Source: Actinomycetota bacterium
GTDB lineage: Bacteria > Actinomycetota > Geothermincolia > Geothermincolales > RBG-13-55-18
Direction: 5' to 3'
Length of the DNA stretch: 64,000 bases
NCBI GenBank assembly: GCA_013178005.1
Contig: JABLXL010000016.1
Span: forward strand, 1 to 64,000
Shown in pieces: positions 8,363 through 16,435 of this stretch. Positions within the stretch are counted from its first letter, which is position 1, and each line of letters opens with the position of its first letter. A model generated the notes under the pieces. That model was not told where the DNA came from. It ran no database searches and saw nothing but the letters and a program-made list of their open reading frames with translations. Made by a program: the position numbers and the translations under genes.

Positions 8363-8845
8363 CTCGCAGCAACCTCCTTTTCGTCGCCAGAGGCGGGAAG
8401 TCTGCCCCCTTACCGCCCTCGGGCTTGCGCTCTCTCCAGCCGATACCCTCATCATCGACGCGCCGAGTACGTCGCTTAAGATACGATCGGTTCCACCCTC
8501 ACGTAGATAAGAACGTGAGGAGCGCGGGATCATTACATCTCCATTTCCGCGCCTTTTCCTCGCGCCGCCTCGCGGTGGTGTGCGGCGGCCCCGGCCAGGG
8601 GTGGTCAGGATGGACGGGATCGAGGGGTTTCTGCGCCATCCCACGCTGTACGGCTGAAATCGAGCCGGGCTATCGCGCAAGGAGCCCATGGCCACTTTGC
8701 CACGGGCTGACCATCCCCGGAGGGAGTGATGGTTCGTCGCGGGGAAAACCCAACGGCGGCCATCACACGGAGAGGACGCCGGCGCCGGGGAACCCCGCTC
8801 GCCTGCGGCTGCGCCCGCGGACGAATCCGGGCGATCGGCACCAGG
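8363..8845. other. Intergenic region upstream of the surface protein
   Basis: A 483 bp spacer between two minus-strand genes, presumably containing the promoter of the gene at 6101-8362. A small hairpin CTCACG...CGTGAG (about 8499-8520, read on the minus strand) precedes a T-box-like stretch discussed under rejected items. No supported gene. Confidence 0.4.
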
Positions 8846-11515
8846 CTATGACCGGAGGTCCGCCGTCTCGCTCACCGCGTGGGCACGGATCCCGGGCTCC
8901 TCGCGGGGACGCAGTCTCCCGGCGGGAGCCAACCGCATCGCGTCTAGGGTCGCCGCCGCCAGGATGCGCGCCCCCCTCAAGGCCCCTATGGAGGATTTCC
9001 CCGCCACGCGTTCCCTCATGGTGACCGCCACCTCGCGCACCTCGAGGCCGGCCGCGCACATGGCGAGCAGCGAGCCCGCCTCGGGATACCTTCGCGGCGG
9101 GGAGGCGGCTATGAACCGCATGGCTTTCCTCGCGTAGGCGCGAAAGCCGGAGGTGGGGTCGGTGAAAGAGCGTCCCGTGCGCCGGCGGACCAAGGCTCCG
9201 AGGTAGGTTATGCCCAGCCGCCGCGGCCTGGATATGCCGTATCCGCTGCCCCCCTCCGACAAGAAACGGGAACCGACCACCACGTCCGCCTCCCCCCGCA
9301 GCAGGGGAGCCATCAACTCCCCGATGTGGCGGGCGGGATGCTGGCCGTCTCCGTCCAGCCTCACCGCGATGGAATAACCGCGTTCGAGCGCGAACTCCAG
9401 GCCTCGCCGTTCCGCCTCGCCCACCCCCATATTCTTTTCCAGGCGCAGCACCATGGCCCCCGCCGCCAGCGCCCTCTCTCCCGTGCGGTCACGGGAGCCG
9501 TCGTCCACCACCAGGATATCGAGACCGGGGCACATAGAGCGTATTTCCCTCACCACGTCCCCCACGTTCTCCTCCTCGTCGCGGGCGGGTATCACCGCAA
9601 GGGCCGAATCCCCCTCCAAGCCCCCGCCGCCGTCCGGGAGGGAAGCGGGCGCGTGGCGGGAGGGGCCGGGCCCCTTACGCCTGTCCCTCACCACGAACAG
9701 GTCGATGATGATCGCGGCCACGGCGGCCAGGACCAGGGCGTAAGCCGCCCAGAGGGGAAGGGCGGCGGAAGCAGCGGTCACCCCGCCGCCTTGCTCGCCG
9801 TCTCCGGCGAGGAGCACGTACCTCCCCACCCTCTCGACCTCATGCCATCCGTTCCGCGACGCGAGCGCTCCCGCATTTCCCGCGCCGTAGGGGGAGGCGG
9901 CCGGCACGGCGGCATCCACCACCGCCAGGGAAGCGTCCTCGCGCGGATCGGCCTTGTACGTGGGCTGCACCTCGTGGAACATCCCCTGGGTTACATAACG
10001 CCCGGTCATAGCGTATATGAGATCGCCCAACCGCCCCTCGGTGACGAAAACGGTGTCCCCGGGGTCGCTGTTCTCCTCGATGGCGTCCATGAGCCGCAGA
10101 TTTTCCTCTCCGAAGGTCTCGGTGTTCCCCTGGAGCAAGGCCCCCCGCGCCTCCTCTATCCCCGACAGCACCAGGAAAGTGGTGGGCTGCAACTTGAGCG
10201 TGGCGGAGCCCCCCGCGAGGTCGCGCAGGCGCATGATGCGGCGCTGCTGGAGGGAGGCTGCCCCTTCCTGCGGCAAGGCGGGGTACCCGCCGGTGACACC
10301 CGGAGGAGGAGGGCTTCCGGGCCGGTTCCCCGGCGCGTAGGGGCCCGGGGCAGGAACACCGGGGACTCCCTGGCCCTCGAGGTTCCCCCCGGCGCCGGGC
10401 ATGGGCGCCATCCCCGCGTAGGCCACGTCACCGGGCCGGACGCCCGGCGCCCTGGGGCCCCCTGATGACGCCACCGCCGGGTCGAGGAAGAAAACCACCG
10501 CCACCGCGACCGCCATGACCGCTCCCGCCAGGGCTCCCGCCGGGGCGCCGGCGCGCGCGCTTCGCGACAGGCGCTCGCCCGTGAAGCCGTGGAGGCGGTC
10601 GAGGGCCACCCCTCCCAGCATGGCCAGGGGCAGGAAGACGTGGCCGTCCCAGAAGCGGTGGGAATAGAAAAAGGCGATGGGCACCATGGAGAAAAGGTAG
10701 GCCGGAAGCAGGTAATGCTGCCTGCGACGCAGGTAGCAGGCGACCACTCCCGCCGCCGCCAGTCCCCAGAGGAGAAGGTGCAGGGTGAAGCCGTTGCCCA
10801 TCCCGGGCTCCGACATGGAAAAACTCCTCAGGTTGGACACCACCACGATGCCCCAGGGCAGGTAGAGGAGGTAAGCGGCGGCGAGCACGCTCGCTATCCG
10901 CTTCCAGTACTCGCGGCGGTGGAGCATGTAGATGAAGAGGGCCAGCGCGGCCAGGTGACCCAGGACGAGGTGCGCGTACAGGCACATGGCCAGGAGCAGC
11001 GCGGAGGCGACCTTGCGGTCCTCCTCCAGGGTCAGGAAAACCAAGGGGGTCAGGACCAGCACCAGGGAGGCGGCGATGGTGATGCCGGTCTGGTAAAAAA
11101 AGGTATAGGGCACCGCCACCAGGATGAGGGAATAGAAGGCGGCTCGGGGACCGAAAAGCTTGCGCATCGCCCACCACATCGATAGGAGCACGAGGGGGAA
11201 CATCAGCACGCAGACCAGGGTAGCAGTGGTCTCCGCGGAAAGCCCCGCGTCCTCGAGCACGGACATGCCCACGTGCAGCAGGGGCGGGTAGATGTGGGGG
11301 CGCCCGGCGGGGGCGGCATCCCAGAAATCCCACGTGACCACGCCGCCCGCTTCCCGGAATCCCCGCGTCACCGCCATGTGGTAAGGGATATCGATGAACA
11401 CGGGGAACATGGAGAGGTTGGCCAGGACAAGGGTCAGGCACAGGAGCATGAAGAGGACCGCGAGGACATCGAAGGCGTCCCTCCTCCTCCACCAGTTTGA
11501 AATCGCCTCCTTCAT
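8846..11515 (-). CDS. Fusion of multi-pass GT-C-like membrane protein and GT2 glycosyltransferase
   Basis: 889 residues. The N-terminal about 350 residues have ten or so membrane segments and an early acidic loop (FPVFIDIPYHM), as in GT-C enzymes that use lipid-linked sugars. A long extracytoplasmic Pro/Gly-rich and globular region follows (about 350-610), then another membrane helix (about 612-635), and a C-terminal GT2 domain from about 660 (LAVIPARDEEENVGDVV) with VVDDGSRD and the DxD-type LDGDGQHP, resembling polyprenol-phosphate glycosyltransferases. The fusion suggests one polypeptide that makes a lipid-phosphate sugar and transfers it outside. The start ATG is preceded by GGCGGCGAG. 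The acceptor and sugar are unknown. Confidence 0.8.
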   Translation of the reverse strand: MKEAISNWWRRRDAFDVLAVLFMLLCLTLVLANLSMFPVFIDIPYHMAVTRGFREAGGVVTWDFWDAAPAGRPHIYPPLLHVGMSVLEDAGLSAETTATLVCVLMFPLVLLSMWWAMRKLFGPRAAFYSLILVAVPYTFFYQTGITIAASLVLVLTPLVFLTLEEDRKVASALLLAMCLYAHLVLGHLAALALFIYMLHRREYWKRIASVLAAAYLLYLPWGIVVVSNLRSFSMSEPGMGNGFTLHLLLWGLAAAGVVACYLRRRQHYLLPAYLFSMVPIAFFYSHRFWDGHVFLPLAMLGGVALDRLHGFTGERLSRSARAGAPAGALAGAVMAVAVAVVFFLDPAVASSGGPRAPGVRPGDVAYAGMAPMPGAGGNLEGQGVPGVPAPGPYAPGNRPGSPPPPGVTGGYPALPQEGAASLQQRRIMRLRDLAGGSATLKLQPTTFLVLSGIEEARGALLQGNTETFGEENLRLMDAIEENSDPGDTVFVTEGRLGDLIYAMTGRYVTQGMFHEVQPTYKADPREDASLAVVDAAVPAASPYGAGNAGALASRNGWHEVERVGRYVLLAGDGEQGGGVTAASAALPLWAAYALVLAAVAAIIIDLFVVRDRRKGPGPSRHAPASLPDGGGGLEGDSALAVIPARDEEENVGDVVREIRSMCPGLDILVVDDGSRDRTGERALAAGAMVLRLEKNMGVGEAERRGLEFALERGYSIAVRLDGDGQHPARHIGELMAPLLRGEADVVVGSRFLSEGGSGYGISRPRRLGITYLGALVRRRTGRSFTDPTSGFRAYARKAMRFIAASPPRRYPEAGSLLAMCAAGLEVREVAVTMRERVAGKSSIGALRGARILAAATLDAMRLAPAGRLRPREEPGIRAHAVSETADLRS

Positions 11516-12025
11516 CTCGCCGCCTTTCGGTGTTGCCGTCTCCCCTTGTGTGATCGGGGTGGTGTCTTCACCTTTCCGTTCCCGGGAGACGATGTGTGCC
11601 TACCGGGTGAAACGGCGGAATTGGAAAGTGGAATCATGGCCCTCTCCTCCGTTCCGCCGGCATCCTGCTTAGCAAGAGGACGGAGCGAATCATCTCTTTG
11701 CGGCTTTTCCCCACGCCCGACCCGCGCCTGGAGGGCAATGCCCGAGATCGCCGCCTTCATCTCGCCGCCTTTCGATTTTGCCGGGTCACCGGGGGGAGGC
11801 CCCCCGGGGGGGTTGGAAGACCTCCTCCCTCCCCGGTGCCGGCGGTTCGATCACCCGAAAAATCGCTTTTCCGCGCTTATCCGAACATGCCCTAAGCCCG
11901 TGTGGCAGTGCCTGAAATCACCTCTTTCATCTCTCTGCCTTTCGCCTTTGCCGGGTCACCGGGGGGAGGCCCTCCGGGGGGTGGGGAACCTCCTCCCTCC
12001 CCGGTGCCGGCGGTTCGAACGCTCC
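11504..12025. repeat. Tandem copies of a gene-start segment
   Basis: Three diverged copies of a segment that, on the minus strand, reads ribosome-binding site plus ATGAA(A/G)G(A/C)GG. One is the real start of the 8846-11515 gene (ATG ending at 11515). The others have ATG at 11760 and 11930. The second and third copies also share a downstream block (in plus orientation CCGGGTCACCGGGGGGAGGC and CCCCGGTGCCGGCGGTTCGA) with a period of 170 bp. The frame opened at 11760 runs 82 codons with no recognisable product. This explains most of the 526 bp spacer 11516-12041. Confidence 0.7.
11557..11630 (+). repeat. REP-like palindromic element, degenerate copy
   Basis: Carries GGTGTCTTCACCTTTCCGTT...GAAACGGCGGAATTGGAAAG, recognisably the same design as the copies at 12669 and 5889 but more diverged, and without the terminal AAGACACGACCC. 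Confidence 0.55.
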
Positions 12026-12041
12026 CCGTAAACCGGCCTGT

Positions 12042-12551
12042 CTAGCCAGAGCCCAGGGATTCGGCCATCACCCGGTTCAATTCCTCGATCTTGGTCAACG
12101 CCTGATCGATATGCTCGATGGCGCCCTGGGTATCGCCGGCCTCCCACGCGTCCCGCGCGGCCTCCAGATCCATCCTTATCGCCTCCCTGGCGGCCTTCGT
12201 GGTCTCCATGACCAGCTTCAAGGGGGCCATCTGCTCGCGCAAGCCACGCGCCATCTCGCGCCGCTTCGCAAAGCCCTCGCGCCAGCTCTCCTGCTGCCCC
12301 TTCAAGGTCGCGCGGTTGTCCCGCACGTAATCCCGGATGCTCTCCATTAGGGGCGAAAGGGTTCCCCTGAGCTCCCGCACCGCCTCCCTCAGCTCCTCCA
12401 ACTTCTCCCGCAGCTCGGGCGGCACTTCACGTTGCGCCGTGTCCTCCTGTCCCTCCTGGGCCAGGGCAGGCCCCGCCGCGGCCGCTAACAACGCCAGGGC
12501 CGCCATCAGGGCTATGATCCCGATAAAGACCCTTGCTTTCCCGTTCTTCAT
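12042..12551 (-). CDS. Secreted coiled-coil protein
   Basis: 169 residues. The start at 12551 (MKNGKARVFIGIIALM) follows AAGGAGGTGAG; an earlier in-frame start at 12584 lies upstream of that site. A signal peptide runs to about ALAQ/EGQE. The mature part is almost entirely charged helix (PPELREKLEELREAVRELRG...; AREAIRMDLEAARDAWEAGD...) with heptad-like spacing and ends in a TPR-like tail (AIEHIDQALTKIEEL). It resembles small periplasmic-type helical proteins of the Spy/CpxP kind in composition only. It stands alone between repeat-rich spacers. Function unknown. Confidence 0.75.
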   Translation of the reverse strand: MKNGKARVFIGIIALMAALALLAAAAGPALAQEGQEDTAQREVPPELREKLEELREAVRELRGTLSPLMESIRDYVRDNRATLKGQQESWREGFAKRREMARGLREQMAPLKLVMETTKAAREAIRMDLEAARDAWEAGDTQGAIEHIDQALTKIEELNRVMAESLGSG

Positions 12552-12668
12552 TCCCCTCACCTCCTTCCATCCATAGGCTCGCACCCGCCCTTTAAGGCGC
12601 GCTTCAGAAAATGTAAAGATTCGGTTAAGGACGAAGGTGCTTTCGAGAGCTTGTGCGGGTATGTGACC

Positions 12669-12754
12669 GGGTCGTGTCTTGACTTTTTTGTTCCGGGATG
12701 ACGTTGGTTGTTTGTCTTACGAAACGGCGGAATGAAAAAGTAAAGACACGACCC
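12669..12754 (+). repeat. REP-like palindromic element, copy 2
   Basis: Best-preserved copy: starts GGGTCGTGTCTTGACTTTTT and ends GTAAAGACACGACCC, giving terminal arms GGGTCGTGTCTT / AAGACACGACCC. Inner TTGTTCCG and CGGCGGAAT are shared with the other copies. Confidence 0.8.
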
Positions 12755-12796
12755 TTATCTTCTTCCGGCGCATCACATCCGGAGCTCGAAATACAT

Positions 12797-12870
12797 GACT
12801 TTTTTGTTCCGGGGAGACTTTGGGTGCTTGTCTTACGGTGCGGCGAAATGAAAAAGTAAAGACACGACCC
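12797..12870 (+). repeat. REP-like palindromic element, copy 3 (left end lost)
   Basis: Begins at GACTTTTTTGTTCCGGGGAG, lacking the GGGTCGTGTCTT terminus, and ends AAAGTAAAGACACGACCC identical to copy 2. It directly adjoins the real 3' end of the DUF362 surface-protein gene; the missing left terminus is where the duplicated gene end joins it. Confidence 0.75.
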
Positions 12871-12888
12871 TTATCTTCTTCCGGCGCA

Positions 12889-15699
12889 TCACATCCGGAG
12901 CTCAAAATACATGGGGCGCTCGCAGACGATGGGCGAGGAGGCTCGAACGGAGACCGAGACGTCCTTTCCCGGGCCGAGGACGCGGTTTACGTTCAGGGTG
13001 ACGCGGGAACGCGCGGGCAGCTCCATTTCGCAGGGGATCACTTCCCCCTCGCCGGTCATAAACGCGAGATCGGCGCGGACGGCGTGGCCCTGCGGGTTCT
13101 GCAGGCAGAGCCATTCCTCGAAACCCTCCCTCGTGGTGCCCTCGGCGAAGTGCCATTCCATGCCGGGGGAGGCCACCCCGCTCACGCAATGCCCCCCGGA
13201 CCAGGCGCCGTTGTAGAGGAAGTACATGGGGCGCTCGCAGACAATGGGGACCCCGTTGGTGGACTCCACCCTGGCGCTGAAGTCGTGGGCCACGTCGTCC
13301 CCCCTCCCCAGGAAGGACGCGACGCTTACGGTGCAGCGCGACTCGCCCTTCACGGTCAGGCCTTGCTGCGAGTTTTCGCCGTCGCCCTTCATGTAGGTGA
13401 TCCTCACCTCGGCGTCCTGTTGTTGCGGGTTCTGGATGCAGATATAGGTGTCGAAGCCGCCGCGGGCCGTCCCTTCCGCGAAGTACCACTCGGCGCCCGG
13501 GGCCTGCACCCCGCTCACGCAATGTCCCCCCGTCCATGCGCCGTTGTAGAGGAAGTACATGGGGCGCTCGCAGACGATGGGGACCCCGTTGGTGGACTCC
13601 ACCCTGGCGCTGAAGTCGTGGGCCACGTCGTCCCCCCTCCCCAGGAAGGACGCGACGTTCACGGTGCAGCGCGACTCGCCCTTCACGGTCAGGCCTTGCT
13701 GCGAGTTTTCGCCGTCGCCCTTCATGTAGGTGATCCTCACCTCGGCGTCCTGTTGTTGCGGGTTCTGGATGCAGATATAGGTGTCGAAGCCGCCGCGGGC
13801 CGTCCCTTCCGCGAAGTACCATTCGGCGCCCGGGGCCTTGACCCCGCTCACGCAATGCCCGCCGGACCAGGCGCCGTTGTAGAGGAAGTACATGGGGCGC
13901 TCGCAGACGATGGGCACCTCCGCGCGCACGGACGCCGAGACGTCCTTGCCCGGTCCCAGGAGGTGATTGACGTGGAGAGTGGAGCGGGAGTGGGGGGCGA
14001 GCTCCAGGGAATGGGTGGTTACCTCCCCCTCCCCGGTCATGAAGTCGATTCCGGCGCGGACGGCGTGGCCCTGCGGGTTCTGCAAACAGAGCCATTCCTC
14101 GAAGCCCTCCCTCGTGGTGCCCTCGGCGAAGTGCCATTCCGTCCCGGGGGAGTCCACCCCGGTGACGCAATGACCACCGGACCACCGCAGTCCCACGTTG
14201 AGGTCGCGGACGCGCACGGTCATGCGCGCCGGGTCAAGGGTGACGTCGCGCCCTCCCTGCCGGAGCACGGAAGCGGTGCTCTCCAGCATGACGCGGAAAG
14301 CGTTATAGGGGTAACCGGTGTTGCGCGTCCCGTCATGGTAAGGGTTGGTGCCCTCGCCGTAGGGAGTGTCCGGATCATGCCTCCCGTAGCCGCTTATAGG
14401 ATATAGGACGTGTTTCCCCGCGTACCAGTCCAGGGCCACGGGGTCCTTTCCCGCCAGCAGGACGTTCGCCCGCACCGCCTTGGAATACGGGCCCGCCGGG
14501 CCGTCGGGGTGCGCCGGGCTCACCCATATCGCGTCGATGATGTTGAGGTCGGGGAAGATGACCTCGTTCATCATCCTCCCCATGAAACCCTGGTATATGA
14601 GGTCGTGATGCACGTTCACGGTCTTATGGATGGAGGGAACGCCCATGAAATTCTTGAGGGCGGCGGTGACCCCGGTGGCGTTGTGGCTCTTGAGCACGGG
14701 GACGTTGATGAGCTTGACCCTGCCCTTGTCGTAGCCGGAACCCGTCCATACGCCGTTGCGCAGCGATACGCAGGTGCCCCTGCCAGTCACGAACTTGGGA
14801 TAGGAAACGTTGTTTCCGAGAAGCACGTAGCCCTGACGCATGTCCCCGGAGTCGAATTCGTACACCGCCTCATCGGTGAAGGACCACCAGCTGGAGGCGG
14901 AGACCCTGGCCGGGTCGCCGAAGGAATCCACCACCGCCTGGAAGGACTGGCGCGCGTCCTCTGCGTTGTTATGGACCTGGTTGTAATCGGGGCCTCCCTC
15001 GCAGTTCTCCACCAGCACCACCTCGCCGGTGAAGCCGTCGGGATGGCGGAGAACCGCGCTTATGAGCCCGCGCACCACGTCGGTATTGGTCATCCCGCGC
15101 TGGTCCCACGCGGCGTTGACCTTGATGAGCACTACGTCGTCGGTAGAGATTATGCCCTCCGGCCCCGCCCCGGGGTAATCCGCGGCGCTGCGGTAAAAGG
15201 ACACCCCGCCCTCGTCGAGGAAACGGATGAGGGCGTCCACGCCGGCATGCACGGGGTTTCCCGCCGCCGGAACAGGCACGTTGGTTACCGCAAAGACGTC
15301 GTGGCTCCCATCGGATAGCTCCCCCGTCCAGGCCGGGGGCGAGAGGGATGCCGCGCGCATCCCGGCCTCCTCGAGGTCGGGGACCTCCCTCCCCACCGCC
15401 TCCACCCCAGACTGGCCGCCCACGGCGACGCACAGCGACGCCACCAGAACGAGCGCCGGAACGGCTATGAAGCGGCGCCTGCCGCCCTTCCCCTTATAAG
15501 CCCAGCGGACCATCCCCGCGCCCGCCGCCGCGATAATCCACGAGGCGTGAACCGCCGCCGCCTGCTGGCAAGGGTAACGGAGGCGGGACGGCTTGCGCCC
15601 GCTGCGCAAGGCCAGCCACAGCAGGCAGAGGAAACTGAAGCCGGGGTAAAGGCATGCCCTGAGCCTCTTTCCCCATCCCCCCTCACGTTCCATATCCAT
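12889..15699 (-). CDS. DUF362 domain protein with four surface repeats
   Basis: 936 residues from the chosen start (MDMEREGGW). The N-terminal membrane region includes KPSRLRYPCQQAAAVHASW, the segment I know from membrane-anchored DUF362 proteins, so the later Met in MVRWAYKG is too late; no clear ribosome-binding site decides between the Met at 15699 and 15693. Next come a second hydrophobic segment, a DUF362 domain (about 110-530; VLIKVNAAWDQRG, VENCEGGPDYNQVH, INVPVLKSHNATGVTAALKN), then four repeats of about 111 residues (FAEGTxRxGF..W/YICLQNPQ...VCERPMYFLYNG). Repeats 2 and 3 are nearly identical at DNA level. Some DUF362 proteins bind Fe-S clusters; no such Cys set is seen here. Likely exported and surface-attached; the role is unknown. 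Confidence 0.85.
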   Translation of the reverse strand: MDMEREGGWGKRLRACLYPGFSFLCLLWLALRSGRKPSRLRYPCQQAAAVHASWIIAAAGAGMVRWAYKGKGGRRRFIAVPALVLVASLCVAVGGQSGVEAVGREVPDLEEAGMRAASLSPPAWTGELSDGSHDVFAVTNVPVPAAGNPVHAGVDALIRFLDEGGVSFYRSAADYPGAGPEGIISTDDVVLIKVNAAWDQRGMTNTDVVRGLISAVLRHPDGFTGEVVLVENCEGGPDYNQVHNNAEDARQSFQAVVDSFGDPARVSASSWWSFTDEAVYEFDSGDMRQGYVLLGNNVSYPKFVTGRGTCVSLRNGVWTGSGYDKGRVKLINVPVLKSHNATGVTAALKNFMGVPSIHKTVNVHHDLIYQGFMGRMMNEVIFPDLNIIDAIWVSPAHPDGPAGPYSKAVRANVLLAGKDPVALDWYAGKHVLYPISGYGRHDPDTPYGEGTNPYHDGTRNTGYPYNAFRVMLESTASVLRQGGRDVTLDPARMTVRVRDLNVGLRWSGGHCVTGVDSPGTEWHFAEGTTREGFEEWLCLQNPQGHAVRAGIDFMTGEGEVTTHSLELAPHSRSTLHVNHLLGPGKDVSASVRAEVPIVCERPMYFLYNGAWSGGHCVSGVKAPGAEWYFAEGTARGGFDTYICIQNPQQQDAEVRITYMKGDGENSQQGLTVKGESRCTVNVASFLGRGDDVAHDFSARVESTNGVPIVCERPMYFLYNGAWTGGHCVSGVQAPGAEWYFAEGTARGGFDTYICIQNPQQQDAEVRITYMKGDGENSQQGLTVKGESRCTVSVASFLGRGDDVAHDFSARVESTNGVPIVCERPMYFLYNGAWSGGHCVSGVASPGMEWHFAEGTTREGFEEWLCLQNPQGHAVRADLAFMTGEGEVIPCEMELPARSRVTLNVNRVLGPGKDVSVSVRASSPIVCERPMYFELRM
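13228..13893 (-). repeat. Near-identical 333 bp coding tandem repeat
   Basis: Two consecutive 333 bp (111-codon) units within the DUF362 surface-protein gene, 13228-13560 and 13561-13893, differ at only a handful of positions by eye, whereas the flanking repeats 1 and 4 of the same protein are far more diverged. This indicates a recent duplication or ongoing gene conversion. Confidence 0.85.
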
Positions 15700-16435
15700 G
15701 TCGCATCGGGTCCGGAAAGCGGGCGGGGCGGAACCGTCCCGGGAGCGCGGGGCCGCGGAATGCCCGCCTGCCCGGTATGTGATCTTGCCGCCCTGACGCT
15801 CGTGCACCGCCGACCTCCTCGCACCGCGTTCCTGCCGGAGAAACCCAGCGCCCACCGTCCATCCGCCGTCATTGCTATTCTAAATCATCCCCACCGGGGC
15901 GGATCGGATAACCCGCGCCCGGATAGCGCGGGAAAGCACCGCCGTCCGTCGAAGAACGAACCGCCGCCCGGGGCTGACCGTACGTGCCCTGCAACCGCTG
16001 GAAAGCGCCGCTTTGCGGACGCCCCCACGCCGGAACACTGCTGGGAATGATTAGTGCCACCCCGGGAGGTAAAATCACGCCTTCCATGAAAGCGAACCGT
16101 GGCCCGGGGTTGACTATTCGCTCCTTCCAACCGCTGGAATGCGCCGCTTTGCGGACGCCCCCACGCCGGAACACTGCTGGGAATGATTAGTGCCACCCCG
16201 GGCGGCAAAGTCACGCCTTCCATGAAAGCGAACCGTGGCCCGGGGTTGATCATGCGCTCCTTCCAACTGCTGGAAGCGACGCTTCGCGGACGCCCCCACG
16301 CCGGAGGACACTGCTGGATATGATCCGTGCTACCAGGGAGGCGAGACACTCCGGGGGGCTACCAAAGCATGCCGAGGTCAACGGCCGGGAATATTCAGCG
16401 TGGCCGCGTATCCTCCCATGCCGTTTTCCCATCGT
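15700..16435. other. Intergenic region with 136 bp tandem array
   Basis: A 736 bp spacer. About 15890-16330 is occupied by the tandem repeat listed separately; 15700-15890 is presumed 5' region of the DUF362 gene. The open frames crossing the array on both strands repeat themselves with the array period and have no ribosome-binding site. Confidence 0.5.
15980..16330. repeat. 136 bp tandem repeat, about 2.6 units
   Basis: The marker CAACCGCTGG / CAACTGCTGG recurs at 15992, 16128 and 16264, an exact 136 bp period. Each unit holds GCGGACGCCCCCACGCCGGA, then GATTAGTGCCACCCCGGG, then CCTTCCATGAAAGCGAACCG and CCCGGGGTTGA. Units 1 and 2 are nearly identical; the third is diverged and truncated. A weaker related block lies at 15890-15980. 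It does not code. The unit is far too long and uniform to be a CRISPR repeat-spacer unit. Confidence 0.85.

Larger units (their letters stand above)
12552..12888. other. Spacer built from REP-like copies and a duplicated gene end
   Basis: A 337 bp region that is mostly repeats. From left to right: single-copy DNA to 12668, REP-like element (12669-12754), a copy of the 3' end of the neighbouring DUF362 gene (12755-12796), a second REP-like element (12797-12870), then the real gene end. The unit repeats with a 116 bp period. Confidence 0.75.

Noticed and set aside
6674-8479. Long plus-strand open frame (601 codons) antisense to the caspase-like surface protein
   Set aside because: It mirrors the GC-rich codon pattern of the real minus-strand gene, has no ribosome-binding site or domain, and the minus strand has clear repeats and a signal peptide.
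8440-8520. T-box-like stretch GAGGGTGGAACCGATCG on the minus strand after a small hairpin
   Set aside because: It resembles the conserved AGGGTGGNACCGCG block but the last bases differ, I found no specifier loop or alternative terminator, and the downstream gene is a surface protein, not an amino-acid gene.
11512-11760. 82-codon minus-strand frame from the duplicated start at 11760
   Set aside because: It has a ribosome-binding site only because the start of the neighbouring gene was copied; the sequence has no recognisable domain and loses similarity after a few codons.
12820-14406. Plus-strand open frame (528 codons) across the DUF362 surface protein
   Set aside because: It is antisense to near-identical surface repeats and simply repeats their reverse complement; no start context.
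15980-16330. Possible CRISPR array
   Set aside because: The repeated unit is 136 bp and nearly uniform along its length, with no short repeat/unique spacer pattern; no cas genes nearby.
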